A stretch of 64,000 bases of DNA from Xenopus tropicalis (taxonomy: Eukaryota > Chordata > Amphibia > Anura > Pipidae). Position numbers and translations under genes: made by a program. The notes under the pieces are model-generated. The model was not told the DNA's origin. It was given only the letters and a program-made list of their open reading frames with translations, and made no database searches. Positions 1 through 10,470 of the stretch are shown piece after piece. How positions within the stretch are numbered: the first letter of the stretch is position 1; the number at the start of each line of letters is the position of its first letter. The stretch lies in NCBI RefSeq assembly GCF_000004195.4, contig NC_030681.2, positions 25,312,482 through 25,376,481 of the forward strand, given 5' to 3'.

Positions 1-298
1 AGTTGTTGTGCTAAATGCAAGATGGTATCAGTGGGATGTTACTAATACAGCCTGCCTTACTATGGAACTATTCAGGTTCCTCCAAACAAGTAATGTTTAT
101 GTAGCCTCTGTTCCTCTGCCTGTTATTTTGGCATAACACTTTGCCTGTCTGGTTCATGCCTTGACCTATGCCTGAATTTTTGAAAAATATGCCATAGTTC
201 ATATTCTGAACTTACTGCACCAGCCCAAAGTTTCATAATCTCTATAACAGTAATGATCCAGGCCTTCAAAGTTGTGCACAGGAATATATTGGATTCTG
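1..298. other. No recognisable feature
   Basis: AT-rich sequence with only short chance reading frames. No splice-flanked coding segment, RNA gene or repeat boundary was recognised. Confidence 0.4.
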
Positions 299-494
299 TT
301 AGAAGTGTCAGTGACACTGTGCATGCTCAGTGGGCTCTGAGCAGTTGTTAAAAAGCTAAGTTTAGGGGTTGTTGCAAATTAACAAGCAGAAAATGAAGTC
401 CACTTGTCATAGAAGCTGATGCTACAGGTCTGATTATTAAATTCTGATGCTAATTGAACAGATTTGTGAGCTGTGATGTAATGAGAATCTAAAT
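299..494. repeat. Possible dispersed repeat split by a retroposon
   Basis: The stretch around 'gctcagtgggctctgagcag' resembles an interspersed frog repeat from memory. It is cut at 494 by the retroposon that follows, and the target sequence resumes at 840. No second copy is in this window, so the repeat call is an inference. Confidence 0.3.
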
Positions 495-839
495 GAAATA
501 CAAAGTTCTAGTGCACAGCCCTGAAATAAAACAAAGAAGGAACACTGCAATTCCCAGACTGGCGTACACAAGGCTCGAAACATGTAGCGTAATAGTAGTC
601 TATAGTAAAGCTTGCTCACAGCAGTTATTCTGCTTAATGAGTGCACTCCTCAATTCTAAGTTCTTTATTGAGAATTTGTAGATTGTAAGCTCTTTTGGGC
701 AGGGCCCTCTTCACCCCTTGTATCTGTTATTGATTGCTTTATATGTTACTCTGTATGTCCAATGTATGTAACCCACTTATTGTACAGCGCTGCGGAATAT
801 GTTGGCGCTTTATAAATAAATGTTAATGTAAATGTAAAA
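495..839 (+). mobile_element. Retroposon (LINE-tail/SINE type) with 11-bp target duplication
   Basis: The insert is bounded by the direct repeat 'agaatctaaat' (484-494 and 840-850) and ends in an A-rich tail. These are hallmarks of target-primed reverse transcription. Its 3' half contains 'gattgtaagctc', 'cagcgctgcggaatatg' and 'ttggcgctttataaataa', a module found again at 4805-4960 and in decayed form at 10705-10790. The 3' module resembles L2/CR1-clade LINE ends or SINEs mobilised by them. No protein is encoded. Which autonomous LINE moved it is unknown. Confidence 0.65.
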
Positions 840-859
840 AGAATCTAAATTAATTCCTA

Positions 860-1019
860 AGCCATGTCCGGCTTAGGACTCCTCCAGTTACACGGGAGTA
901 GGAGAAACAATAGGTTACCTAAAAGCAGTTCTAATGTCTACACATTAGAACTGCTTTCAGGTAACCTATTGTTTCTCCTACTCCCATGTAACTGGAGGAG
1001 TCCTAAGCCGGACGTGGCT
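860..1019. mobile_element. Near-perfect 160-bp hairpin (foldback MITE core)
   Basis: A 78-bp left arm (860-937) is the reverse complement of 942-1019 with three mismatches, separated by a 4-base loop. The arms start 'agccatgtccggcttagg' and end 'cctaagccggacgtggct'. If transcribed on either strand it would fold into a long double-stranded RNA hairpin. It has no coding capacity. The sequence immediately right (1020-1230) probably belongs to the same dispersed repeat. Confidence 0.8.
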
Positions 1020-1230
1020 GGTTCCTTCTGAAAGCTCAGACCCAGGCACAATGCACTGAGATGCCACCTACACACCAATATTACAGCTACAATTGGTTCA
1101 AGAATTAACTAAAAAAATGCATTTATTGGTTCTAACATAACATTTTAAATGGTAGAATGAATTATTTGCAATGTGAACAGTGTAAATTAGAAATAAAATT
1201 ATACCATAAAAATAATGACTTAAGTATAGG
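1020..1230. repeat. Dispersed repeat flank of the hairpin
   Basis: AT-rich sequence with 'ctgaaagctcagacccagg' and 'gtgtaaattagaaataaa', which I recognise loosely as a common frog interspersed repeat continuing from the hairpin at 860. Its right limit is uncertain and no second copy lies in the window. Confidence 0.35.
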
Positions 1231-1372
1231 TATCAGTATGTATAGTTTATGTAAATATACAACTATAACATCCAATTCAGTTCTGAACACTTGCACTGCA
1301 TGGAGCACTAGTAACGCTCTCGTTTTCATATCTGGACTATTATTGCCGCCATATGGCCAACTTTTAATGTTA

Positions 1373-1751
1373 GGCTATTATCAGTCCAGGCATATGGCGT
1401 ATATTATTGGCAAGCTAAAAAACAATTGCTGAAAATACCGCCATATGCCTCCTACCTGTGCCTGCACCCGAATGAATGGAATACACTCGAGTGCAGGCAC
1501 ATGTAGCCGATATACGCATAAAAACACGAGAGAATGCAAAGTCTTGGGTTTTTATGCTGATATCGGCTACATGTGCCTGCACCCGAGCGTATTCCATTCA
1601 TTCGGGTGCGGGCACAGGTAGGAGGCATATGGCGGTATTTTTGGCTATCGTTTTTTAGATTGCAATCGTTTTTTAGTTTAGCTTAACATTTCGGCAAGCT
1701 GAAAAACGCTTGCCGAAAATATACGCCCATACGCTCAGTGTGGTATTAGCC
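1373..1751. mobile_element. Palindromic PIF/Harbinger-like MITE
   Basis: The element begins 'ggctattatcagtcc' and ends as the inverse of 'ggctaatacc', with a 3-bp TTA duplication on each side (1370-1372, 1752-1754). TWA duplications are the mark of the PIF/Harbinger superfamily. Inner arms of about 110 bp (from about 1432 and to about 1642) pair with each other around a short loop near 1527-1549. No transposase is encoded. Confidence 0.65.
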
Positions 1752-1754
1752 TTA

Positions 1755-2499
1755 GCACAATCACACTAGTCTTAATGCATCCACCACAACTGCGCAAGGT
1801 GCAACTCCCCTAATGACTGCTACAACATTCCAATTTTGGGAAATAACGCAGCTTTGTATGAAAAAAACCATGGCGATTTCACTTGAAATTTCGAAGTAAA
1901 AAATGTTACGCTGGCGCCTATTAACTTTACTTTTTTAAAACAGACTTAGCACTGTTATTTTCCTAAGAACCTGAAACCACTAAGGGAAGTTATAGATTTT
2001 TGCCATGATTTACAGACTTCAGCAAGAGGTATATAAAAATTTTGCACAATATTTATCGGTTCCCAGCCCCGGAGAGTGTGCTTGAACATACGGAATGTAA
2101 TTATTTACAGTCAAAATTTAGTGAACCGCAACAGTGCCTTTAATAAAAACGCAGTGTTCAGTCTTTATATTATTATTCATTATGATGTGCCAAGCCAAGT
2201 TTAAATTGTTCAATCATAGGTAGGAATTCTCGAGGGCTCTCCTGCTCTGTAATTTGTAGCTGTGCGTGGGTGGCTGCATATTCATGAAAGGACGAAACAA
2301 ATGCTGACAATATACTAACCAGGGCCGGAGTTAGAGAGGGGGCCCTTGCACAGAAGGTAGGTTAGAACCCCCCTCCCAAGAGGTAAAACACATGACCAAA
2401 ATGTCTCCAATTTCATTTCCCAGCACCCAACCCTGTTGGTGGCAATATGAAGCATGTCAGTGGGATAGGTATATACAGAAATAACAGCTGTTACACAAT
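1755..2499. other. Mostly featureless spacer
   Basis: No coding segment was recognised. At 2320-2400 a GC-richer patch ('ccagggccggagttagag') looks like the edge of a decayed CAGGGSC-type hAT MITE, but no partner end or target duplication was found. Confidence 0.35.
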
Positions 2500-3707
2500 G
2501 GGGCAGGTTCATCAAAGTACGAGTTTGAATCCCGAAATGGGTAAAATTTGGATTAGATACGGTCATTTCTGATCGTAAATGTCACAAAAATTGTAATAGT
2601 CAAGATAATATCATATTGGCGATCCAAAAGTCATGAAATTTTCGTATCCGAATGATCATAAACGGCGAGGAAACCTTTCTGACTTTGATCCTTCTGTTCA
2701 TGATTTTGGAAGCCTCCCATAGGGCTCAATGGCACTCTGCAGCTCCAACCCGGCCCAAGGAAAGTCTCCCATAGGCCTCAATGGCACTCTGCAGCTCCAA
2801 CCCGGCCCAAGGAAAGTCTCCCATAGGGCTCAATGGCACTCTGCAGCTCCAACCCGGCCCAAGGAAAGTCTCCCATAGGGCTCAATGGCACTCTGCAGCT
2901 CCAACCCAGCCCAAGGAAAGCCTCCCATAGGGCTCAATGGCACTCTGCAGCTCCAACCCGGCCCAAGGAAAGTCTCCCATAGGGCTCAATGGCACTCTGC
3001 AGCTCCAACCCGGCCCAAGGAAAGCCTCCCATAGGGCTCAATGGCACTCTGCAGCTCCAACCTGGCCCAAGGAAAGTCTCCCATAGGGCTCAATGGAACT
3101 CTGCAGCTCCAACCCGGCCCAAGGAAAGTCTCCCATAGGGCTCAATGGCACTCTGCAGCTCCAACCCGGCCCAAAGAAAGTCTCCCATAGGGCTCAATGG
3201 CACTCTGCAGCTCCAACCCGGCCCAAGGAAAGCCTCCCATAGGGCTCAATGGCACTCTGCAGCTCCAACCCGGCCCAAGGAAAGTCTCCCATAGGGCTCA
3301 ATGGAACTCTGCAGCTCCAACCCGGCCCAAGGAAAGTCTCCCATAGGGCTCAATGGCACTCTGCAGCTCCAACCCGGCCCAAGGAAAGTCACCCATAGGG
3401 CTCAATGGCACTCTGCAGCTCCAACCCGGCCCAAGGAAAGTCTCCCATAGGGTTTAATGGCACTCTGCAGCTCCAACCCGGCCCAAGGAAAGCCTCCCAT
3501 AGGACTCAATGGCACTCTGCAGCTCCAACCCGGCCCAAGGAAAGTCACCATACCGAAGCTTGAATGAATTCGACACTTTCGTACTTTCATCGCGCAAATT
3601 GTCGCAAAGTAAACAAGAAAGAAAAAGTTGCGCAAATTACCGAAAAAGTCGCAAAAAATACACACAGTATGCATTCAGAAACAATCGTACTTTGATAAAT
3701 GTGCCCC
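2500..3707 (+). mobile_element. GGGGC-TIR MITE carrying a 52-bp minisatellite
   Basis: The ends are inverted repeats: 'atcaaagtacga' near 2511 and 'tcgtactttgat' near 3685, capped by ggggca/tgcccc. The flanks inside the ends match those of the element at 29493-30534 ('catttctgat', 'ataaacggc', 'gattttggaagcc' on the left; 'aagcttgaatgaattc' on the right). Both therefore belong to one family with the tandem array as part of the element. The second copy has a TAA target duplication, pointing to PIF/Harbinger. Confidence 0.7.
2709..3547 (+). repeat. 52-bp minisatellite, 16 copies
   Basis: The unit contains 'cccatagggctcaatggc' followed by 'actctgcagctccaac' and 'ccggcccaaggaaagt'. The module recurs every 52 bp from 2716 to 3496 with few substitutions (ggcctc, ggaact, cctggc, gtcacc variants). 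There is no spacer diversity, so this is not CRISPR. It sits inside the MITE at 2500-3707. Confidence 0.95.
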
Positions 3708-3713
3708 TAAATA

Positions 3714-3870
3714 AAGTGATGAGCGAAACAGCCCTGTTTCATTTTGCTGAAAAATTTGTGACATTTTACAAAATGGTAACATTTTGCTAAAATTTCATAA
3801 AATGCATTGGACCAATGGGCTTTTTTCCTTGTTTTTTGATGTGTGAAGTTTGGAAAAAAATTCACTTACC
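3714..3870 (+). mobile_element. Truncated TAGTGATGAGC-family MITE
   Basis: It starts 'agtgatgagcgaaacag', followed by 'cattttgctgaaaaattt', like the left halves of the intact copies at 5198, 27969 and 63252. The matching right end 'gctcatcacta' is missing, so the copy is truncated or decayed. Confidence 0.5.
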
Positions 3871-4059
3871 CTTTACAATATATACAATTGAAATGAAGTG
3901 TAATATAAGTCCTCTACATACCTACATATCCCCCCAAGAAGTGTGATTCTGGGGCAGATGAACTCTGTTCTATGCCCTAACATCATTGAAAATGATGAAA
4001 ATATTGTCTAAAAGATAAGTTTTATAAGGACTTTTAAAATCCTCTAAAATGAATCTAAA

Positions 4060-4432
4060 CAGACCCCAGAATAACATACCTTTCTCCTACATGCAGTTTT
4101 ATTTTGTTTCTCTATTACAAGCAGCTCTTTTACTGACTTCCTTGTCTAGCGTGAACCTCTGTCCGTCTCTCTCAGACAATGATGACCACAAAGAGGTGCC
4201 TACTGTGCATGCCTGATTGATTTAAATTGGAGCAGAGGCAGTGAATATACCCAGTAGGCACCTCTTGTAGGTCATCATAATCAGAGAGAAGGAGGGCTCA
4301 GAAAGTAAAAGGGGGTGGAGCTTCAAGCTAGACAAGGAAGTCAGTAAAAGAGCTGCAGTTCAGCTGCTTGTGATAGAGAAACAAAATAAATCTGCACGCA
4401 GGGAGAAAGGTATGTTATTCTGGGGGCTGTAC
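4060..4432. mobile_element. 370-bp foldback element
   Basis: The left arm reads 'ccccagaataacatacc', then 'ttttgtttctctat', 'aagcagctcttttactgac' and 'ttccttgtctagc'. The right arm carries the same blocks inverted ('gctagacaaggaagtcag' to 'ggtatgttattctgggg'). A second inner inverted pair, 'aggtgcctactg' with 'cagtaggcacct', sits in the middle. No open frame of note. Superfamily unknown; no clear target duplication. Confidence 0.65.
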
Positions 4433-4717
4433 AGAGTAATTTATAGTTTTATTAAAAAAGGTTTACTTATTCTTCTTTAAATGAAACCAATTTCAAGACC
4501 TATTCCCAAGCCAGTGAGGTCCCTCCATAATAATGAATAATAACAACACAGAACTTTAAGGTTAATTCATTTCAGAATAAACTTTTTGCAACATTTAGAC
4601 ATTCATTTTCATTAAAAAATTGCATTTGTCTCTTTTTATATTATTTGACTTTCTCTAACCTGAAATGTAAAATTCCATGCCATGTTGCTCTGACAAAACC
4701 ATAATCATTGCCACTGT

Positions 4718-4800
4718 CACTACATAGTTACATAGTTAAGTTGGGTTGAAATAAGACCATAGTCCATCAAGTTCAACCCCTCCAAGTGAACCCAGCAAAC
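4718..4800 (-). mobile_element. CR1-type LINE 3' tail, antisense
   Basis: The stretch 'tacatagttacatagttaag' followed by 'ttgggttgaa' and 'catcaagttcaacccc' is the reverse complement of the end of the LINE at 26204-26938 ('gggttgaacttgatgg', 'tgtaactatgtaac'). It is a short 5'-truncated tail. Confidence 0.7.
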
Positions 4801-4804
4801 ACAT

Positions 4805-4980
4805 AAACCGACTGTAAGCTCTTTGGGCAGGGCTCTCTTCACCTCTTGTATCGGTTATTGATTGCTTTATATGTTACTCTGTATGTCCCATGTATGAAAC
4901 CCACTTATTTTACAGCGCTGCGGAATATGTTGGCGCTTTATAAATAAATGTTAATAATAATAATGATAATAATAATAATA
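4805..4980 (+). mobile_element. LINE-tail/SINE 3' module
   Basis: This is the same module as the end of the retroposon at 495-839: 'ctgtaagctctttgggcag', 'cagcgctgcggaatatg', 'ttggcgctttataaataa'. It ends in an (ATA/ATG)n-like tail (4955-4980) typical of L2/CR1-clade retroposition. Confidence 0.65.
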
Positions 4981-5045
4981 TACTGACCTATCTGGCCTTC
5001 CCATAATTTGGAATTTTCTGGATAACAGATCTGTACCTGTAACAG
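4981..5045 (-). mobile_element. Fragment of CAGGTATGGGA MITE
   Basis: 'ccataatttggaattttctg' followed by 'gataacag' and 'tacctgta' matches the right-hand terminus of the mariner-type MITE family seen intact at 52928 and 43372. Only this end is present. Confidence 0.5.
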
Positions 5046-5197
5046 GAATACTGCTATTGATTGCCCCTTATTTAACTTACACCAACATATTTACAGGGCT
5101 CTTTCACAATGTTTGTTTATTCCCATAAGTGCTTGTCCCAGTGGAGCATACAATCTAGGGTCCCTATCACATTCACCAGGGTCAGTTTCATCAGGAG

Positions 5198-5354
5198 TAG
5201 TGATGAGCGAATCTGTCCCGTTTCGTTGTCGCGCGGCTATTCTTTTGATGCCCGTGACTATTCTTTTTTGATGCGCGACTATTCCTTTGACGCAGGCGAA
5301 AATTTTTGGACGTGCGGTGAATCCATGACCGGTGAACCTTTTCGCCCATCACTA
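5198..5354 (+). mobile_element. hAT-type MITE, perfect 8-bp duplication
   Basis: It starts 'tagtgatgagcgaatctg' and ends with the inverted 'catcacta'. The 8-bp sequence 'atcaggag' flanks it on both sides (5190-5197 and 5355-5362). An 8-bp duplication is characteristic of the hAT superfamily. The 157-bp body has no coding capacity. Sister copies are at 27223, 27969, 57868 and 63252. Confidence 0.85.
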
Positions 5355-5362
5355 ATCAGGAG

Positions 5363-6580
5363 CTCTGAAAGGCAGCAGTGCTACCCACTGAGCCATCATC
5401 TTGCCTATATTATCATTATATGCAATCAGATATTTATTTTTCATCATATACATCATATAATTGCATAGAAATGAGTAATTAGTGATTTTTATTCTTATTA
5501 AACCAATCATTAATTGCTGAGCTGGGATAGAACAAATAGAATTCAGACCACAACCCATTTAAAGGTCAGCTTAATCTACCCCTGTGCACCAGAGGCATAT
5601 AGGTAAAAAAACTGGATACAAATGTGTTTTAAAAATCAAAAAGAGCTGCTCTTACTTACCATACCTGCGGTTCATGGTAATGATAGTTTCCCCCTAACAA
5701 AATATAAGATAAGTGTCTGATTTCTACTATTTTCAACTAATGACATTCCGCATTCTCCCCCTCCCTCGTGCCCCACACTTGGTTTACCCTCAGCCACAAC
5801 AAGGGGAACAAAAACAAGTAAGGGTGATAGTATAAGGATTCCGAGAAGTACCACAAAAATACAATCAAACATTTTTTACATCGGTGTCCATGGATATTAT
5901 AACATGCAGTCTGTGGCTGACTATTTTTGGCTTCCATCTATAACACAATAATAGAACACCACAACCCATGAAAAGATGAAAGGCAAGTTGAGTTGATATA
6001 AAAGAAATCAGACATTTCCTGTAAAGGGGAAGAATTGTCAGCAAATCTCCTTTAAGGTTATTATTCTAAACAATAAATAACAGAATGCTGAAGAATGTGG
6101 ATTCCAGTTTACCTGGCAAATGATACAGAAATGCTTTACAAAGAGCAATGTTACAGAAACCCCGGGATAAAGAAATGACCATTGGCTTTAGCCATGAATT
6201 TAGTTTTATGTCTTGGAATATTAATGGGAGACATAAACTTAAACAATTGTAATTGATTTTTATTTTTCATTATATTTCATGGTTTTTCTCTATAAAAATA
6301 GATGATGCAAGATGATGCGCACTAAATATGCCACCATTTATTTTTTTTTATGACATGAAAAATAACATTGAAAAAATAGAACACTGAACAGTGTTAATGT
6401 TTGAGAAAAATAATTCTTATTCTGTGGTTTCTTCTTCATACCATGTTTTAATGGAGTCAGACTATAAGGAAGAATCATTGACAATCTCCAACAATTTTCA
6501 TTGGTTTTAAATGTTGTAGAACGTATAGTAAAACAGTTTTTTTACATTTAAAATAAAAACACTTTCTGTTCTATACTAAT
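5363..6580. other. No recognisable feature
   Basis: About 1.2 kb of AT-rich sequence. Short open frames on the minus strand near 5672-5937 have hydrophobic stretches but no family signature or splice context that I can support. Confidence 0.4.
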
Positions 6581-6581
6581 A

Positions 6582-6898
6582 CAGGTATGGGATCCGTTAT
6601 CCGGAAACCCGATATCCAGAAAGCTCCAAATTACGGAGAGCCTGTCTCCTATGGATGCCATTTTAATCAAATAATTCAGATTTTTAAAATTGATTTCCTT
6701 TTTCTCTGTAAAAATAAAACAGTGCTTTGTATTTGATCCCAACTAAGATATAACTAATCTTTACTGGATGCTTAATAATCCTATTGAGTTTAATTAATGT
6801 TTTATTGTTTTTAATAATAGACTTAAAGTATGAAGATTATGGAAAGACCCCTTATGCGGAATACCCTTGGTCCTTCTGGATAACGGGTCCTATACCTG
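6582..6898 (+). mobile_element. CAGGTATGGGA MITE, single-core copy
   Basis: The ends 'caggtatgggatccg' and 'ggtcctatacctg' are inverted and lie between TA dinucleotides, as expected of Tc1/mariner-type insertion. The middle holds one copy of the core that is tandemly amplified elsewhere ('cagtgctttgtatttgatcc', 'caactaagatataa'). This copy probably shows the ancestral unexpanded state. Confidence 0.8.
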
Positions 6899-6900
6899 TA

Positions 6901-7486
6901 AAGGGTAACTATCTTATCACCCATATTTTTTTTAGTGCTATAAGAGCAATATTTAGAGGTTACATTTGATATTCTTGTTTAGTCTTTACAAGAGAAAGAA
7001 GAGTCTGCCTCTATATTTTTGGTGGTTGACATTATTGAGGGCAATAAATGGGAAAAAAGCTATAACATTTTTTTGCATAGCTTTCTTCTTGAGTATTCCA
7101 GTAAGTCTTCTGTATTCCATATTTTAAAAAGTGGGATGGGCAGAAATATGTGGTGTTCTGCAAAGTATTTGAGCAAACCTCCAAATTATAATGTGAAGGC
7201 CAAGGCAACTGTTATGGCATCCAGACCAAAACAAAGATAACAACCATCAATTTTAACCCACCAGGCAACTCCACAGTGGTGTCACAGAACCCTACTCTAC
7301 CTATGACTATATATGACATGTACAAGTACTACCTTATTGGTCTGTGAGTATTTACCCTGTGAAGTGTCTTTTATAATAAAACCCTTTATGTTTTGTTTCT
7401 ACACCTTCACTTCCCATCTGGGTAGTGTGACCCATGTTTTACCATCACTAGCTGGAAAGGCACTTATAAGCCAAGATATAGGGTTA
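6901..7486. other. No recognisable feature
   Basis: AT-rich unannotated sequence. Short open frames lack any recognisable domain. Confidence 0.4.
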
Positions 7487-7494
7487 CATGGTGT

Positions 7495-7611
7495 CAGGTC
7501 TGGACTGGGATTAAAAATTGGTCCTAGAATTTCTAGCACACAGAGGCCCAAACAGCCCCCACCAACCCAACAAATATTTGCCAGAATCCACAAATTGTCA
7601 GTGTGGGCAAG
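7495..7611 (-). mobile_element. CAGGTCTGGACTGG hAT MITE with 8-bp duplication
   Basis: It starts 'caggtctggactggg'. The direct repeat 'catggtgt' lies at 7487-7494 and 7612-7619. The body ('cagaggcccaaacagcccc', 'ccagaatccaca') is the reverse complement of the copy at 9384-9543. The right TIR is worn. Confidence 0.75.
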
Positions 7612-7619
7612 CATGGTGT

Positions 7620-8500
7620 TAAGATAAAATCCTCAGATTAGCCCCTTATTTATTTTTAAGACCCATTAGAAAACTCTCACCTAAACAGTATTAAAACTGG
7701 GGTGTATAGGACCCCTATAAGCTGATTACTAAAAGAACAACAATGAACCAATACATGACAGACCAGTACATCGCCCATAGATACATTTACATGTAAGTCA
7801 CCTATAGATATACAGGATATGCTGCATTACATAATGCAGTCATTAATGCAGAACCAGGATACCATTTTTTGTTCCATCTCCCAAAGTATCCCAGGGCCTG
7901 CTTAAACCTGGTCTTACATCTGTGTTTTTCTTTTGGGGTTCCTTGTAATATATAAGTGCATTTGATAGTGGTTGAAATTGGTACCCCTGGCTTTCACACC
8001 CTAACAGGGGGCTTTTCCCCATACCGCCCTGTAAAATGGGATTGGTGATACTTTGTGAGAAACATTAATATTGGAAGGATTCAACAATTTCAAAATGTGG
8101 ACAAAATACATCATAGGGACCTATTAATAAATATACCCCTGAGTCTGTGATATGTAATTTGCTTTCAGTAAAAGGATCACGCATGGAAACGGTGAAGCAT
8201 GAAGTATGACCTTCCCGCTTGGCTTTGTATTGGCAATTAAGTGATCCTGGGAGGAGGGCCATGTGATCCCTTTAACACTATATCATTTTTTATGTTTGTG
8301 TGCTAGATACAGCCAGTGGCACTGTGTAAAGTTCCAGCGTTTAACCGCATTCGATGACTATAAACATAATAAGCATGTGAGGAAAGGCATCTGTTACAAC
8401 GTGAGCTTTTCCTACCAATGGTCTTGACAAAAAAAAAAACTGTATTTAAGGTTAGCAATGAGAATTTGGCATGTCTATCTATCATCTATGTATCAATAAT
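7620..8500. other. No recognisable feature
   Basis: No coding, RNA or repeat structure was recognised. A TATC-rich patch near 8472-8490 leads into the (AT)n tract. Confidence 0.4.
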
Positions 8501-8542
8501 ATATATATATAAATAAATATATATATATATATATATATATAT
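8498..8542. repeat. (AT)n microsatellite
   Basis: Uninterrupted or lightly interrupted alternating A/T run ('ataaataaatatat' breaks it once). Confidence 0.9.
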
Positions 8543-8544
8543 CA

Positions 8545-9375
8545 TAAATAGTAGTCACATGACTCTGTTCCTAGCCAATAATGTGTGGAATTCCAGAATG
8601 AAATCCAAAACTGACACTAGAACATTGTTTTGCAATAAGTTTAAAGAGTCCTTTTGTCACACATATAGCACATAGTTTCCCAATAAACAATGTAATGTAA
8701 AGGAAACTTGGTGTTTATATACATGTGCATTGTTTTAAAAGATTTCCCCTGTGCCTGGTATTATGTTGTAATTTCTTTGACCTGGTTAAACAAACAGATT
8801 TCCTCCTCGCTAAACTGTTTCATATCTGTACTTTATTGCTTCCTGCGTGTAAAGCGCCATTCCTCGCTGTTTCAGAGCATGGCGAGCGTAACAGGAGCCC
8901 ACTGCTAAGGTTCTCACTAGGCTAATAGGATACGCTGAACTTTATAAGCACGTTAAATTAATCTGAAAAAGAAATATAATGAGATGTGTACTGATCACGC
9001 TCTCAGTAAGCAGCTCAACAGCCAACTCTAATGGCCAAATAAAAATATCAACATTATATTGGTTTAAACACAGAGAATGCATTTCATATAAGCCAACTGT
9101 TGTTGTGTGAACACAGGATAGAGACCAATGTTGGGTAAAGAATAGCAGTATTTATAATATATTGCATTCATTCTCTGACAAGGTGACATCAAATGACGCT
9201 CTGTGGTGCACAAGGCAACTCTGGTGGAAAAGTGAAAAATACACCAGCTCACAATCCAATCTATCAGCATCAGATGTCAGTGGGTGAGATCATTGGGTGA
9301 ATTTCTGAGCTCTTGTTCTGTCCCTTCGTGATGCTCATATCAGAAGGAAGAATAGAATTCTAAACTGCACACATC
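8545..9375. other. No recognisable feature
   Basis: Apparently single-copy sequence within this window, with no coding signature. I noticed no inverted or tandem structure. Confidence 0.35.
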
Positions 9376-9383
9376 ATTACCAT

Positions 9384-9543
9384 CAGGCCCAGACTGGCAA
9401 TCTGTGGATTCTGGCAAATGCCAGAGGGGCTGCAGTAAGGTGCCATAGACAGACACTATTTATTGGGCTGGGGGGGGGGGGCCTGTTTGGGCCTCTGTGT
9501 ACTTGAGATGCCAGGGTCTATTATGGATCCCAGTCCAGACCTG
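9384..9543 (+). mobile_element. CAGGCCCAGACTGG hAT MITE with 8-bp duplication
   Basis: The ends 'caggcccagactgg' and 'ccagtccagacctg' are inverted. The perfect 8-bp repeat 'attaccat' flanks them (9376-9383, 9544-9551). CAG...CTG ends plus 8-bp duplications indicate hAT. It contains a G-run (9470-9481). Inverted relative is at 7495-7611. Confidence 0.85.
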
Positions 9544-9551
9544 ATTACCAT

Positions 9552-10340
9552 CTCCCACACAAGTACTGTTCCATTGCATTAAATCACCTCATATTCTGTA
9601 TCTGTCTATCTTGCTTTTAACAGAATATTTTCATCCATGACTTTAAGAAGGAGACACACAGACCATTTAGCTGAGAAAACAGACCCCCAACTGCCCCATG
9701 CTGTTTCCTTCTACCCGAGCCTACCTTCTTCTCTGCTCCATCTTTGTGGTGTGAGAGAAGTTTACCTGCTTTGCTTTTTGGGAACATATATTATACTGTA
9801 TAGTATATTATTTGTAGCTGTAATTCCTAATTTCCACCTTTCCCTTATTACCTCCACAGAACGCTTCTCATAGGCCTCAGGGCAGGAATGCAACGACTGT
9901 AACCAAATGGCCAGGTTGCATGGCAGAGAGCTGAATTCATTTTTACCTTGTAGGTGACCTCCTGGATGAGAGAACACTGGCATCTAAATCAGGTTCTACC
10001 AACCAAACATACAACACTGTTCACGGTGACTGACTTTGTCTATCAAAGATTTATATATTATGTTTTTGTAAAAAGAAGTGTTCTTAGCATGGGAATATCT
10101 ACATTTTATTCAATAATATTCTCAACAAAAAGGTTATCAATAGAGCAGTAGCTATGAAAACTTCTAGGTCATAGGATCAGTTGAGTTGAAGAGTTTCAAG
10201 AAGATGCCCAATGCTTTCATTCTTTAATATAACAGTAAAAAAGAGCAAATGACTTTTTTTAGGAGCCCATAAATAATGACCCTCTTGTTGTTGTCAAACT
10301 ACAACTCCCAGCCCTCTGCAGCAACCCATATGGGGGTACA
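9552..10340. other. No recognisable feature
   Basis: No supportable gene or repeat. Short open frames here have no family resemblance. Confidence 0.4.
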
Positions 10341-10470
10341 GTGGTTAGCATTGCTGCACTTGGGTCTTTGTCTTGATTCTGACCAGGGCACAATCTTTAT
10401 GAAGGTTTTTAAGTTCCCTTTATGTTGGTGTAGGTTTCCACTGGCATGACTATAGAGTAAGCAGACACCA
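10341..10470 (+). mobile_element. Decayed SINE/LINE-type retroposon, 5' part
   Basis: 'gtggttagcattgctgcac' and the blocks 'ccagggcacaatctttatg' and 'ggtgtaggtttcc' follow the pattern of a widespread vertebrate retroposon body (a 'gtggttagcactgctgcc' start, then 'gcatggagtttg' and 'gtgggtttcc' segments). The likely 3' end lies at 10705-10790, separated by unrelated GC-richer sequence. Confidence 0.45.

Noticed and set aside
1415..1658. Two near-identical 60-codon frames on opposite strands
   Set aside because: They are the two arms of the palindromic MITE at 1373-1751 read on each strand.
2709..3547. CRISPR-like regular array
   Set aside because: Units are contiguous identical repeats with no variable spacers, and the DNA is vertebrate.
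3402..3674. 90-codon minus-strand frame (and 30240-30494)
   Set aside because: Both run through the 52-bp minisatellite and its flank; the similarity between them reflects the shared MITE.
5672..5937. Hydrophobic minus-strand frames as a small membrane protein
   Set aside because: Two overlapping frames with similar length, no domain, no splice context; expected by chance in AT-rich DNA.
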